DNA from: JACCZX01 sp963786295
GTDB lineage: Bacteria > Pseudomonadota > Gammaproteobacteria > Burkholderiales > Burkholderiaceae_F
Assembly: GCA_963786295.1 (NCBI GenBank)
Contig: CAWAYV010000027.1
Location: forward strand, 248,001 to 312,000
Length of the DNA: 64,000 nt
Direction: 5' to 3'
Within the stretch, counting starts at the first letter, position 1. Every line of letters begins with the position of its first letter. The position numbers and the translations under genes were made by a program. Below are positions 31,099 to 40,135 of this stretch, piece after piece. The notes under the pieces were generated by a model. The model was not told the DNA's origin. It made no database searches and worked only from the letters and a program-made list of their open reading frames with translations.

Positions 31099-31216
31099 GT
31101 CGTCGGGCACTTAAGTGCCGACCACTGCGGTACTCGCAGCCGCCGCGGCGAAAAAGGGCTAAAGCGCTTTTTCGCCGACAGCCCCGGCGTCTGCTCCGTT
31201 CCTCGGGCGACGACTC
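31099..31216 (+). repeat. MITE-like repeat, copy A
   Basis: 118-bp element. It starts GTCGTCGGGCAC and ends GGGCGACGACTC, so its own ends are inverted repeats (GTCGTCG/CGACGAC). Inside are the perfect dyad GGCACTTAAGTGCC and a strong hairpin, GGCGAAAAA (31147-31155) with TTTTTCGCC (31168-31176). Copy B is the reverse complement with roughly 85 percent identity by eye. Confidence 0.75.
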
Positions 31217-31340
31217 AAAGGCGGCGCATCTGCGCCAGCCGCTGCTGTCGCGACATTGCCTCGTGCGAGATGTTTTTCTTTTCCCCACTCAAGTGAGACT
31301 GTCTCCCGCGCAAGCGTTGGGCGGAGCGGCGCTGCCTTCG

Positions 31341-31459
31341 GAGTCGTCGCCCGAGGAGCGGAGCAACGCCGGGGTCTGTTGAGCAAAAAAGCGCTTTAGC
31401 CCTTTTTTGCGCCGGCGTTGTGAGTACCGCAGGGTCGGCACTTTAGTGCCCGACGACTC
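31341..31459 (-). repeat. MITE-like repeat, copy B (inverted)
   Basis: 119-bp reverse-complement partner of copy A. It shares GTCGTCGGGCACT, AAGTGCCGACC, TGCGGTACTC, AGGGCTAAAGCGCTTTTT and TCCTCGGGCGACGACTC in the same order. Its hairpin, GCAAAAAAG (31383-31391) with C-TTTTTTGC, keeps pairing despite base changes relative to copy A, which hints that structure is selected. Together the copies can form a cruciform or act as a two-way terminator. Confidence 0.75.
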
Positions 31460-31509
31460 AGGCAGCGCCGCTACCGCCAAACGCTTGCGCGCTCGAGGAC
31501 GCAATGCCG

Positions 31510-32477
31510 CTACATCGTGCCGCGCAAGCCGAGTCGGTCGATCGTCACCCGCTCGGCATCGACCATCTCCCGCGCCGTACTTTGTGTACTCCTCCGGGCT
31601 CATGTAGATCACCGACTGGTCGAATCGATCGAGTATCGCGAGCACTTTCGGGTCCTCGAGCGATTTGCGGAATGCGTCGTGCAGTGTCTTCACGACGGCC
31701 GGATCCATTCCCGCGCGGCCCGCCGATACCGAAAGGAGAATCGGACACCGTCTCGTAACCGAGCTCGGCCAGCGTCGGCACGTCGGGCCACTTCTTCGTG
31801 CGCTTCGAGCCGTACGTCACCAGCAGCCGCAGCTTGCCGGATTCGACATGTGGCGCCCAGCCGGTCGAATCGCTCGCCGCCTGAACATGACCGCCGAGAA
31901 TCGACGTCATCAAGTCCGCGCTTCCTTTGAACGGAACGTGCGTCAGCTTGATGCCGGCCTTTGCCGCGAATTCCTCGATCGCCAGATGCGGAGTCGTTCC
32001 GGTGCCGGTCGAGCCGTAGTCGATCTTGCCTGGATTCTTTTTCGCGTCCTCGACAAACTCCTTCAGCGTCTTCCACGGCGCGCCCGCAGGCACCACCAGA
32101 CCGAACGTGTAGCCGGTCATGTTGATGATGTAGGTGAAGTCGCGCAACGCATCGAGCTGCGGCGTCTTCTGCATGTGCGGAATGCGAAACACGCTGATCG
32201 CCAGCTGCGATAACGTGTATCCATCGGGCTTCGCGCTCTTCAGCGCGATCGGCGCGACGGTGCCACCGGCGCCCGGCTTGCTCTCGACGACGATCGGCTG
32301 CCCCAACGTGCGCGATGCTGATTCGGCGAATGCGCGTAGCACCTGGTCCGTTGGCCCACCGGCGGGAAATGCGCAGTACAGCGTGATCGGTCGCGACGGA
32401 AAGGCTTGCGCGCGTAGTGCACTCGACGGCAGCGCGGCGAGCGCGCCGCTCGCGATCAGCACGGTGCGACGATCCAT
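31510..32477 (-). CDS. Bug-type tripartite tricarboxylate receptor, frameshifted
   Basis: Periplasmic solute-binding protein of the TctC/Bug family, about 322 residues when joined. The N terminus is a short signal peptide (TVLIASGALAALPSSALRAQA) followed by FPSRPITLYCAFPAGGPTDQ, and GSTGTGTTPHLAIEEFA is the binding-loop signature. A break near 31725 leads to MDPAVVKTLHDAFRKSLEDP, and another near 31580 to REMVDAERVTIDRLGLRGTM and a stop at 31510. No TctA/TctB membrane partner is nearby. Orphan Bug receptors are very common in Burkholderiales; the ligand is unknown. Confidence 0.85.
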
Positions 32478-32528
32478 GACTGTCTCCTAATAATTGTTAT
32501 GCCGACGAGTATAGGCAAGGTAGCGTTG

Positions 32529-33920
32529 CTAAAGATGCTCGATCGAGCGCGCGTAGTACATCAGTAGCGCGGTTTCGCTCGCGTTCGCGCTGTACAACCC
32601 TGCCGATTCGTTGACCAGATGCCGAAGCGTCAACATGCGTAAGCCGGCGCCGACCGCATAGTCCCAGTCACTGCGCGGTACGTACACGTGAGCGCCGCGC
32701 GCCTGCAGCTGCTCGACCTGCGCGCCGACGCGCGACTTGATCTCCAGCTCACTGAGCGCAGCCTCGTCTCTTGCTGCCAGCAACACGCGCGCAACCAGCG
32801 GCACCGGCAACACAGGAATCAGACGTCCTACCTGGTCCATCAGGTGCCGTCCCAGGGCACTGACTTCGACAATCCGATCGTCTTTGGCGAGTTTGCGAAA
32901 GTCGATGCCGCGTTGCGTGCAGTAGCTCTTCGTTGAAATCGGTGTACCGAAGTTCACGCACGCATAACCGAAGCGGTACCACTTGCTGCGTAGTGCGAGC
33001 CAGAGTTGGCTGAAAATGAATTTCAATGTGTTCCACGAAGCCGTCATCGCACCTGGCTTTTTTGCGCTGGAATTGCCTGCCGATAGCTGCGTTCGATCTT
33101 CGAGCACGCGGTCGTAGTTCAACCCAAGCGGAACGAAAACAAGATCGCGGTCACCGTCAAGCGAGAAACCGCGCAACATGTATTCGAGTACACCAAACTT
33201 CGGTTCACGCATCCGGCCGTCACGCGTCAGGCCTCCTTCGGGATACACGGCCTGCGTGACGCCGGCTTCAGTCGCCAATGCGATGTAGCGCTCCAGCACA
33301 CGCCGGTACAACTCATTGCCTGAGCCGCGTCGCACGAAATACGCGCCCATCGCGCGAATCATCTGCTGCAAAGGCCAGATGCGTGCCCATTCGCCCACTG
33401 CATACGACAGCGCCGCTTGCTCTGCTGCCAGATGCGCGGCAAGGATGTAGTCCATGTTGCTGCGATGGTTCATCACGAACACGACGGTCGCGTTCGGTGG
33501 CACTGCGGCCAAACCGGCCTCGTCGGAGTACCCGATGCGCACGCGATACAGCAGGCGACTGACGTTTCGGCTTAGCCACGCGCCGATTCGAAAGTAGAAG
33601 TAGGCATTGAAGGCCGGCACGATCTCGCGCGCATAGCGCTCGACGATCTGGTGCACGACTTCGCGCGGCATCTGGTTTGCCTGCGCGAACGTGGTCGCGG
33701 CCTGCTGCACCTTTTCATCGAACACCAGGCGATCGATCAACGTGCGCCGACTCGTCTGCTGGAACGGGCGAATCTGCAGACGCAGCCGCTGCCCGACTTC
33801 GTCGAGCACCTTGTTGGCGCGACTGCGGATCACCCAGCGCACGCTGGGCACCAAGAGGCGATCGAGCAGCGCCCACAGCGCCAGCACCGCGCCAATGATC
33901 GCAACCCAGACCGGAATCAC
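32529..33920 (-). CDS. PlsB-like glycerol-3-phosphate/lysophospholipid acyltransferase
   Basis: 463-residue membrane acyltransferase from a GTG at 33920 (MIPVWVAIIGAVLALWALLD), where a membrane helix begins. The frame stays open to 34106 but would overlap the M14 gene with Arg-rich sequence. The acyltransferase block has VVFVMNHRSNMDYILAA with the HX4D catalytic motif, VRRGSGNELYRRVLERYI, VYPEGGLTRDGRM, and FVPLGLNYDRVLED. These are the four PlsB-type motifs. It is shorter than E. coli PlsB (about 800 residues) and lacks its long N and C extensions, so the acceptor may differ. Confidence 0.8.
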   Translation of the reverse strand: MIPVWVAIIGAVLALWALLDRLLVPSVRWVIRSRANKVLDEVGQRLRLQIRPFQQTSRRTLIDRLVFDEKVQQAATTFAQANQMPREVVHQIVERYAREIVPAFNAYFYFRIGAWLSRNVSRLLYRVRIGYSDEAGLAAVPPNATVVFVMNHRSNMDYILAAHLAAEQAALSYAVGEWARIWPLQQMIRAMGAYFVRRGSGNELYRRVLERYIALATEAGVTQAVYPEGGLTRDGRMREPKFGVLEYMLRGFSLDGDRDLVFVPLGLNYDRVLEDRTQLSAGNSSAKKPGAMTASWNTLKFIFSQLWLALRSKWYRFGYACVNFGTPISTKSYCTQRGIDFRKLAKDDRIVEVSALGRHLMDQVGRLIPVLPVPLVARVLLAARDEAALSELEIKSRVGAQVEQLQARGAHVYVPRSDWDYAVGAGLRMLTLRHLVNESAGLYSANASETALLMYYARSIEHL

Positions 33921-34012
33921 TATCGTCCCCAACGTGCCTCCGACACTCTTTTGGCTGGAAGGGACGACGGTCGCACAATGTACCGCGCGCCGAGGCGCTA
34001 GTGCCGTGCCGG

Positions 34013-35710
34013 CTATGCGAGCGTGACGTCGGTTTCTAATCGACCGGCCCGGTCGTGCCACGCAGCGATTTGAAGTTTCGAGCCTGCCTTGCCTTTGACT
34101 ACCCAATCTACGTACGCTCGATCGGCGGTCACCTTTCTGTTCGGCCAGAACGAAATGCCGGTATGCAGGTAGGCCCAGCCCTCGAGCTCGCCGAGTTCTT
34201 CGCGCGGCTTCCCGGACACCAGTTCAACACCGTCTGGTAATTTGATTTCAGCCAGCACGCCGCGCAGCAGTTTGCGCTTTACCGCCATCTTCGTAACGTA
34301 GGTCGGCAACCATCCGCTGTTTTGCACGATCAGTCGTACGCGCCATGTGCCGTTGCCGGCGGCGGTGACTTCGACACTGCCCAGTTCGAGCTTCGGCGAT
34401 ATCAGCGCTTGCCACAGCAACCATTGCGGAAAGCGTGCGATCTCCTTCTCGCGCAACGCCGGCGGCGGGTTGGCAAAGACGTGCATCCGATTCCAGCCGC
34501 CAATCTCTACTTTGCCGAGTTGCGGATGGTCAAATGGTTTCCAATCGATGTGGCCCTCGTTCGGCGCGACACGCTGTGCCCACTCGAAGATCTTCAAATC
34601 GTCTTCGATCGGATGGTCACGGAACCAGTGAATCCACTCCTTGTTATCGATGCCGGCTTCCTTTTTCAGATTCCAGATCTCGATCGTCCACGTGAACATG
34701 CCGAGGTGCTCGTAGATCCAGTCGAATGAGCCGCTGATGTGCTCGCCCGGCATGTACTGAAACTCGTGCCAGATCGAAATCGCCGGATAGCCGGTCAGCT
34801 CTTCGCCCTTTTTGCCGACAGTTTGATAGGTCCACAGGTCTTCCGCGGGAAGTTTGTCGTCGGGCGCGGAGCCGAGCGGACGCAGCAGCACGCCGGACAT
34901 CGTGTGAAGGCTGGTGCCGCCGCAGATGTTCGGATGCGACGTGAAAAATTCGACGATCGAACGCACTTCAGGTTCGGACGTGGGAAACGGTCCGGCGCCG
35001 AGCTGTTCGAATTCTTGGCGCCAATTGGCCGGGAAGTTGCGATTCAGGTCGAGGCCCTGCGCATTGCCGGTGACACCCGCGACGGTAACGCTGACGCCGT
35101 CGTAGTTTTCGATTCGTCCCTCGGCAAACACCCGGAAATATTCGCCGCCCGGCGCATCGGTCGGCGCGCGGCGCACCAGCAGACTCGGTTGCTGCGGATG
35201 CTTTTTCCACGGACCGTTCGGATCGGCGACACGCATTTGCAGAATTCGGCCGTCACCGTCGAGGTCTTCCGTGATCAGCCCATCGATCGGATCTTCGTCA
35301 AACGGATACCGCCGCGTTGAAGAGCGTACGTAGCGCGGGTTATCGCCCATCGCCCATTCGGCGCCATCTGGATTGATGCGCGGGCAGACGTAGAACGTAC
35401 GTGTGTCGAGCGCACGCGCGACGTCGGGGTTGTTGGCGCGCTCCTTCATCAACCAGTCGATGAAGTACAAGCACGCACTCGATGCCGTCAACTCGATCGA
35501 ATGAATGTTCCCGTCGACCCAATAGGCGGGCTTGTCGGTAGCGGCACCGGTCGCGCGATTGGTCAGCGTCACCACAGGAATGGCACGGCCTTCATGACTC
35601 GTGCCGATCGTTTCGAGTGAAACGTAATCCGGATTCTCGTCGGCGAAGCCGCGCAAGATGGCCATCAAGTCTTCGTAGCGATAAAAGCGCGAGTAGTCGA
35701 TGGCGGGCAT
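34013..35710 (-). CDS. M14 zinc carboxypeptidase
   Basis: 565-residue M14-family metallocarboxypeptidase. The zinc ligands are visible as HSIE in YWVDGNIHSIELTASS and as the His of GGTSLHTMSGVLLRPL. The catalytic Glu is probably in FTWTIEIWNLKKE. DLNRNFPANW is the substrate-binding Asn-Arg pair. About 170 C-terminal residues form a separate beta-rich domain. No signal peptide is seen, so it appears cytoplasmic. The start lies 82 bases from dgkA on the other strand. Substrate unknown. Confidence 0.85.
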   Translation of the reverse strand: MPAIDYSRFYRYEDLMAILRGFADENPDYVSLETIGTSHEGRAIPVVTLTNRATGAATDKPAYWVDGNIHSIELTASSACLYFIDWLMKERANNPDVARALDTRTFYVCPRINPDGAEWAMGDNPRYVRSSTRRYPFDEDPIDGLITEDLDGDGRILQMRVADPNGPWKKHPQQPSLLVRRAPTDAPGGEYFRVFAEGRIENYDGVSVTVAGVTGNAQGLDLNRNFPANWRQEFEQLGAGPFPTSEPEVRSIVEFFTSHPNICGGTSLHTMSGVLLRPLGSAPDDKLPAEDLWTYQTVGKKGEELTGYPAISIWHEFQYMPGEHISGSFDWIYEHLGMFTWTIEIWNLKKEAGIDNKEWIHWFRDHPIEDDLKIFEWAQRVAPNEGHIDWKPFDHPQLGKVEIGGWNRMHVFANPPPALREKEIARFPQWLLWQALISPKLELGSVEVTAAGNGTWRVRLIVQNSGWLPTYVTKMAVKRKLLRGVLAEIKLPDGVELVSGKPREELGELEGWAYLHTGISFWPNRKVTADRAYVDWVVKGKAGSKLQIAAWHDRAGRLETDVTLA

Positions 35711-35792
35711 GGCGCGAGAGGTGGGGGCGAGGCCGGCGATGATACTGGCCCGTCATCTGCTGTCGGCTTCGACGGTCGTATCATCCGCCGCC

Positions 35793-36209
35793 ATGCCTGA
35801 ACAATCTGCCAGCCGTATCGTCCTTGACCGGGCCGCCGAGAAACGCAAGCGCGGATTGCGCCGCGTGGTCGATGCGACGCATTACTCGCTGGACGGTTTA
35901 CGCGCGGCGTGGGCCGGTGAAGATGCGTTCAGGCAGGAGATCATGCTGGCGGCGGTACTGACGCCAGTGGCGCTGGTGCTTCCGATTGCACTGGCGGAGA
36001 AGATCCTGCTGGTCGGCGTCTTGATGCTGGTGTTGATCGTCGAACTGCTGAACAGCGCGATCGAAGCCGCTGTCGACCGCGATAGTCTGGAAATCAATCC
36101 GCTCGGCAAGCGCGCGAAAGACGTCGGCAGCGCCGCGGTGATGCTGGCGCTGATGTTCGCCGGCGGCACCTGGGTCGCCATTGTCGGGTGGTATTTCTTC
36201 CGGGCGTGA
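35793..36209 (+). CDS. dgkA: diacylglycerol kinase, prokaryotic DgkA type
   Basis: 138-residue small integral-membrane kinase that phosphorylates diacylglycerol. The ATG at 35793 (MPEQSASRIV) is chosen over an upstream in-frame codon at 35700 that overlaps the M14 gene. Residues 45-60 have the surface helix GEDAFRQEI. Three membrane helices follow, with VELLNSAIEAAVDR, the active-site signature with Glu and Asn. It is a little longer than E. coli DgkA owing to an N-terminal basic extension. The stop overlaps the purC GTG. Confidence 0.9.
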   Translation: MPEQSASRIVLDRAAEKRKRGLRRVVDATHYSLDGLRAAWAGEDAFRQEIMLAAVLTPVALVLPIALAEKILLVGVLMLVLIVELLNSAIEAAVDRDSLEINPLGKRAKDVGSAAVMLALMFAGGTWVAIVGWYFFRA

Positions 36210-37114
36210 GCAAAATCGACGAGAGCGGACTCTTGCAGTCCAGCATTCAGTCGTTGCCGCTCGTCTATCGCGGCAAGGTACGCGACAGCTATGCGGTGAG
36301 CGGTGATCAACTGCTGATCGTGACTACCGATCGGTTGTCGGCGTTCGACGTCGTGATGAGGCAGCCGATTCCCGACAAGGGCAAGGTGCTCAATGCGATG
36401 TCCAACTTCTGGTTCGAGAAGCTGGCACACGTTACGCCGAATCACTTGACCGGTATCGCTCCGGAAAGTGTTGTCGCGGGCAACGAGCTGGATCAAGTGC
36501 GCGGCCGGGCGGTGGTGGCGATGAAGCTGAAGCCGTTGCCGGTCGAAGCCGTGGTGCGCGGTTACTTGATCGGCTCCGGTTGGAAGGACTATCAACGTGG
36601 CGGCAGCGTCTGTGGAATCGAGCTGCCGCGCGGCTTGCAGATGGCAAGCAAGCTTCCGGAACCTCTGTTTACGCCCGCCAACAAGGCCGAGCTGGGCACG
36701 CACGACGAAAACATTTCGTTCGAGCGCATGCAGCAAATCGTCGGTGCCGAGCTCGCGTTCCGCATTCGTTCGATCAGTCTTGCGCTGTATTCGGCCGCGT
36801 CCGAGTATGCCGCCACGCGCGGCATCATCATTGCCGACACCAAGTTCGAGTTCGGCATCGACGGTGACGGTGACTTGCGATTGATGGACGAGGTGCTGAC
36901 GGCCGACTCGTCGCGTTTCTGGCCGGCGGACCAGTACGTTGAAGGATCGTCGCCGCCTTCGTTCGACAAGCAGTTCGTACGCGATTGGTTGGAAACACAG
37001 AATTGGGACAAGACGCCACCGCCGCCTGATTTGCCATCGGACGTGATCGAAAGGACCGCCGCCAAATATCGAGAAGCGTTGCTGCGGCTTACCGGCAACA
37101 CCGTAGGTCGTTGA
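36206..37114 (+). CDS. purC: phosphoribosylaminoimidazole-succinocarboxamide synthase
   Basis: 302-residue SAICAR synthase, step 8 of purine synthesis, joining CAIR and aspartate with ATP. I chose the GTG at 36206, which overlaps the dgkA stop (GTGA) and gives MSKIDESGLLQS; a GTG at 36188 would lie within dgkA. YRGKVRDSYAV is the ATP-binding start, SAFDVVMRQPIPDKG, VVRGYLIGSGWKDY and IIIADTKFEFG are family signatures. The 300-residue length is that of the yeast-like/long PurC group typical of betaproteobacteria. Confidence 0.95.
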   Translation: MSKIDESGLLQSSIQSLPLVYRGKVRDSYAVSGDQLLIVTTDRLSAFDVVMRQPIPDKGKVLNAMSNFWFEKLAHVTPNHLTGIAPESVVAGNELDQVRGRAVVAMKLKPLPVEAVVRGYLIGSGWKDYQRGGSVCGIELPRGLQMASKLPEPLFTPANKAELGTHDENISFERMQQIVGAELAFRIRSISLALYSAASEYAATRGIIIADTKFEFGIDGDGDLRLMDEVLTADSSRFWPADQYVEGSSPPSFDKQFVRDWLETQNWDKTPPPPDLPSDVIERTAAKYREALLRLTGNTVGR

Positions 37115-37157
37115 TCGGTGATCCGTACAATCGCGCTGGTAACCGTGAGCTGCAGAC

Positions 37158-37661
37158 ATGAAACGTGACGGGCAATACGCGCCGCTGATCGGCGTGCTGA
37201 TGGGGTCGACGTCCGACTGGGACGTGATGCAGCACGCGTGCGAAGTGCTGAAGGAATTCGGCGTGCGGTTTGAAACGCGCGTTGTCTCGGCCCATCGCAC
37301 GCCCGATGAAATGTTTGCGTATGCCGAGGAAGCCCGCGCGCGCGGATTGAAGGCGATCATTGCGGGCGCGGGCGGCGCTGCGCACTTGCCCGGCATGCTC
37401 GCCTCGAAGACACTGATTCCGGTGCTCGGCGTGCCGATTCCATCGAAGTATCTGCGCGGCGAGGATTCACTGCTGTCGATCGTGCAAATGCCGAGAGGAG
37501 TACCGGTCGCGACCTTCGCCATCGGCGAAGCGGGCGCGGCCAATGCGGCTCTGTTCGCGCTCGAGATGCTTTCGACGCAGGACGGCGAACTCGCGACGGC
37601 GCTTGCGCAGTACCGCGCCACGCAGAACGAAAAAGCGCGCAATATGACTTTGCCGCTGTAG
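37158..37661 (+). CDS. purE: N5-carboxyaminoimidazole ribonucleotide mutase
   Basis: 167-residue class I PurE, which moves the carboxyl group of N5-CAIR to C4. LMGSTSDWDVMQHA, VVSAHRTPDEMFAYA with the catalytic His, and IIAGAGGAAHLPGM are diagnostic, together with LPSKYLRGEDSLLSI-like phosphate binding near residue 95. It lies between purC and purK with short spacers, a purine operon. Confidence 0.96.
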   Translation: MKRDGQYAPLIGVLMGSTSDWDVMQHACEVLKEFGVRFETRVVSAHRTPDEMFAYAEEARARGLKAIIAGAGGAAHLPGMLASKTLIPVLGVPIPSKYLRGEDSLLSIVQMPRGVPVATFAIGEAGAANAALFALEMLSTQDGELATALAQYRATQNEKARNMTLPL

Positions 37662-37673
37662 CAGCGGCTTTCA

Positions 37674-38840
37674 ATGGACGCGATTCCTCCGGGTTCGTGG
37701 CTCGGGTTGCTGGGCGGCGGGCAACTCGGCCGCATGTTCTGCATGGCGGCGCAATCGCTCGGCTACAAAGTTTGTGTGCTCGATCCCGGTCGTGACAGCC
37801 CCGCTGGCGCGGTGGCTGATGATCACATTGCAGCGGAGTACCTCGACGAGGCTGCACTGATGGAGCTCGGCCGACGATGCCGCGCCGCGACTACCGAGTT
37901 CGAAAACGTACCGGCGGCAGCGCTGAAATTCCTTGCACAACATTGCAGCGTCAGCCCCGACGCAGCCAGTGTTGCAATCGCGCAGGATCGGATCGCGGAA
38001 AAACGTTTTATTGCCGCCTGCGGGATCGACGTTGCGCCGCACGTGGTCATCGAGCGCGAGGATGATCTGCAGACCATCGACGCTCAGCTTTTCCCCGCGA
38101 TCCTGAAGTCTGCAAGGATGGGTTACGACGGCAAGGGCCAGTTGCCGGTGGATACGTTGAGGGCCGCGCGCGCGGCGTGGACCGATATGGGGTGCGTGCC
38201 GTGTGTTCTCGAAAAGAAGTTGCCATTGCGGCTGGAAGTCTCGATCGTTGCGTGCCGCGCGCAAAACGGCACGGCGGTGACCTTCCCGCTCGCGGAAAAC
38301 GAGCACCGCGGAGGAATACTCGCGACGTCAATCGCTCCGGCTCGCGTGGACGACAGTATTGGGCGCCGTGCGCGCGACGCGGCGCTCAAACTGGCGGAGC
38401 GCATGAACTATGTCGGCGTGCTTTGCGTCGAGTTCTTCGTGCTGGGCGATGGCGCGCTGCTGGTCAACGAGATCGCGCCGCGCCCGCACAACTCCGGCCA
38501 CTACACGATTGACGCTTGCGTCACGAGCCAGTACGAGCAGCAAGCGCGTGTGATGGCGAATCTGCCGCTTGGCGACACAACTCAGGCGATGCCTTCGGTC
38601 ATGCTGAACATCCTCGGCGATCAATGGTTTGGCAACCCTTCGGACAGGCAGGCGATACATGAGCCTGACTGGATGTCGGTTCTTGCGGTGCCTGGTGCCA
38701 AGCTGCATTTGTACGGCAAGCGTGAGGCTCGCGTAGGTCGCAAAATGGGACACGTGACCTGCGTTGCGCCGACGTTGCCGGAAGCAATCGCGCGCTCGAA
38801 TCGTGTCGCAAGTGCTCTCGGTATCACGTCGGCAAAATGA
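37674..38840 (+). CDS. purK: N5-carboxyaminoimidazole ribonucleotide synthase
   Basis: 388-residue ATP-grasp enzyme that makes N5-CAIR from AIR, ATP and bicarbonate for PurE. GLLGGGQLGRMFCMAAQSLG is the N-terminal nucleotide fold. ILKSARMGYDGKGQ and VNEIAPRPHNSGHYTIDAC are the ATP-grasp signatures, the latter with metal ligands. It begins 12 bases after purE and ends 13 bases before tsaC. Confidence 0.96.
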   Translation: MDAIPPGSWLGLLGGGQLGRMFCMAAQSLGYKVCVLDPGRDSPAGAVADDHIAAEYLDEAALMELGRRCRAATTEFENVPAAALKFLAQHCSVSPDAASVAIAQDRIAEKRFIAACGIDVAPHVVIEREDDLQTIDAQLFPAILKSARMGYDGKGQLPVDTLRAARAAWTDMGCVPCVLEKKLPLRLEVSIVACRAQNGTAVTFPLAENEHRGGILATSIAPARVDDSIGRRARDAALKLAERMNYVGVLCVEFFVLGDGALLVNEIAPRPHNSGHYTIDACVTSQYEQQARVMANLPLGDTTQAMPSVMLNILGDQWFGNPSDRQAIHEPDWMSVLAVPGAKLHLYGKREARVGRKMGHVTCVAPTLPEAIARSNRVASALGITSAK

Positions 38841-38853
38841 ACTCGCGCGTCGG

Positions 38854-39846
38854 ATGAAAACGCCTTCGGTCGATGTTGCTGCGACCGTGCGTGCTGCCGA
38901 AGTCTTGCGCAGCGGCGGCATCGTCGCGCTGCCGACGGAAACCGTGTACGGACTCGCAGCCGATGCCGATAACGAGGACGCGGTGCGCAAGTTGTTCTCT
39001 GCCAAAGGGCGGCCTCCAGATCATCCGGTGATCGTTCACGTCAGCGGCGTTGACGCGTTTGACGATTGGGCTAAAGACGTTCCCGACGAAGCACGCGTAC
39101 TTGCTCGCACCTTCTGGCCGGGACCATTGACGCTGGTGCTAAGACGCAGCACCCGCGTGCGCGACATCGTGACGGGTGGACAGGACACGGTGGGGCTTCG
39201 ATCGCCCGCGCACCCGTGGATGCGCGCCGTGCTGCGTGCTTTCGGCGGCGCATTGGCGGCGCCGAGCGCAAATAGCTTCGGTCGCATCAGTCCGACCACC
39301 GCTCAACACGTAATCGACGATCTCGGAATCAAACCGCGAGGCAAAGTCGATCTGATCCTCGACGGCGGTGCGTGCCCGGTGGGAATCGAGTCGACCATCG
39401 TCGATGTCTGCAGCGACACGCCGACACTGTTGCGTCCCGGGGCGATCACGCGCGAACAGCTGCAGCATGCGATCGGCCGTCAAGTAACGGATGCGGGCGC
39501 TGGTGCGCCACGCACATCGGGCCGACTCGAGAAGCACTATTCACCGCGGACGCCACTTTCGGTGATGCCTGCCGATGAGCTCGCTGCGAAGCTGGCGAAG
39601 CCCTGCAGCGCGCGGCTCGCAGTGCTCGCACCGTTGAGCTTGCTGGAAAACTGCCTTGCTGACATCACGTTGGCAATTGCTGCTGCGAGCGATCCGGACG
39701 ATTACGCGCGTTTGTTGTATTCCTCGTTGCATCGGCTCGATGCGAGTGGTGCAGATCGCATGCTGGTCGCGGCGCCACCCGATGGCCCGCAATGGGAAGC
39801 GGTACGCGACCGGCTGCGGCGCGCTGAAGCAGCGAAGACTGGATAG
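38854..39846 (+). CDS. L-threonylcarbamoyladenylate synthase (Sua5 type)
   Basis: 330 residues from the ATG at 38854; an earlier in-frame codon at 38764 lies inside purK. The enzyme makes threonylcarbamoyl-AMP for the t6A37 modification of tRNA. The YrdC/TsaC domain (about 10-200) has GGIVALPTETVYGLAADA, KGRPPDHPVIVHV, FWPGPLTLVL and APSANSFGRISPT. The extra 120-residue C-terminal domain, starting around HYSPRTPLSV, marks it as the longer Sua5 form rather than the single-domain TsaC. Confidence 0.93.
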   Translation: MKTPSVDVAATVRAAEVLRSGGIVALPTETVYGLAADADNEDAVRKLFSAKGRPPDHPVIVHVSGVDAFDDWAKDVPDEARVLARTFWPGPLTLVLRRSTRVRDIVTGGQDTVGLRSPAHPWMRAVLRAFGGALAAPSANSFGRISPTTAQHVIDDLGIKPRGKVDLILDGGACPVGIESTIVDVCSDTPTLLRPGAITREQLQHAIGRQVTDAGAGAPRTSGRLEKHYSPRTPLSVMPADELAAKLAKPCSARLAVLAPLSLLENCLADITLAIAAASDPDDYARLLYSSLHRLDASGADRMLVAAPPDGPQWEAVRDRLRRAEAAKTG

Positions 39847-39956
39847 CGCCGGACAATCGCCGCAACGCGGCTCGCATTGTTGCTGCGCTCACTGCGGAAC
39901 CTCGACAGCTTGCTATTGCGGTGTCGCAAAAATTGACAGTGCGCCACGGGCTCGGA

Positions 39957-39983
39957 ACCAAATCATTGTTTTTGTGATTTGGT
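39957..39983. repeat. inverted repeat upstream of PEP-CTERM esterase
   Basis: ACCAAATCA (39957-39965) and TGATTTGGT (39975-39983) are perfect inverted copies around a 9-base T-rich spacer. The right half overlaps the proposed -24 element. It could be an operator, or the terminator of tsaC, though no T-run follows. Confidence 0.55.
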
Positions 39984-39995
39984 CCACACTTTGCT
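39979..39995 (+). promoter_or_regulatory. candidate sigma-54 (-24/-12) promoter
   Basis: TTTGGTCCACACTTTGCT contains GG (39981-39982) and GC (39993-39994) exactly 10 bases apart, with TTGG at -24 and TTTGCT at -12, as RpoN promoters require. It lies about 140 bases before the start of a PEP-CTERM gene. PEP-CTERM genes are often controlled by the RpoN-dependent PrsK/PrsR system. Two consensus positions in the -24 box differ. Confidence 0.4.
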
Positions 39996-40135
39996 TTCTT
40001 TAGCTTCCTCTGTTTTGCGAGTTCGCGCGTGTGGGCGCGCGCCGCGTCCGTACCTTCCAGGAGGCGCCAACGAGATCCCTTACGGCTCAGTTCGATAATT
40101 CGCTTGGCGAGTAATCGTCTCTCAGGACAACCAAA

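Larger units (their letters stand above)
31047..31509. other. 463-bp convergent intergenic region filled by an inverted repeat
   Basis: This space between the convergent fba and Bug receptor genes is occupied by two inverted copies of a repeat (31099-31216 and 31341-31459) and the spacer between them. Weaker inverted similarity extends into the spacer and into both flanks. I see no coding gene in it; the open frames here are translations of the repeat. Confidence 0.7.

Noticed and set aside
35882..37744. 620-codon open frame on the minus strand
   Set aside because: Antisense to dgkA, purC and purE, all of which have full motif sets; Ser/Arg-rich shadow frame.
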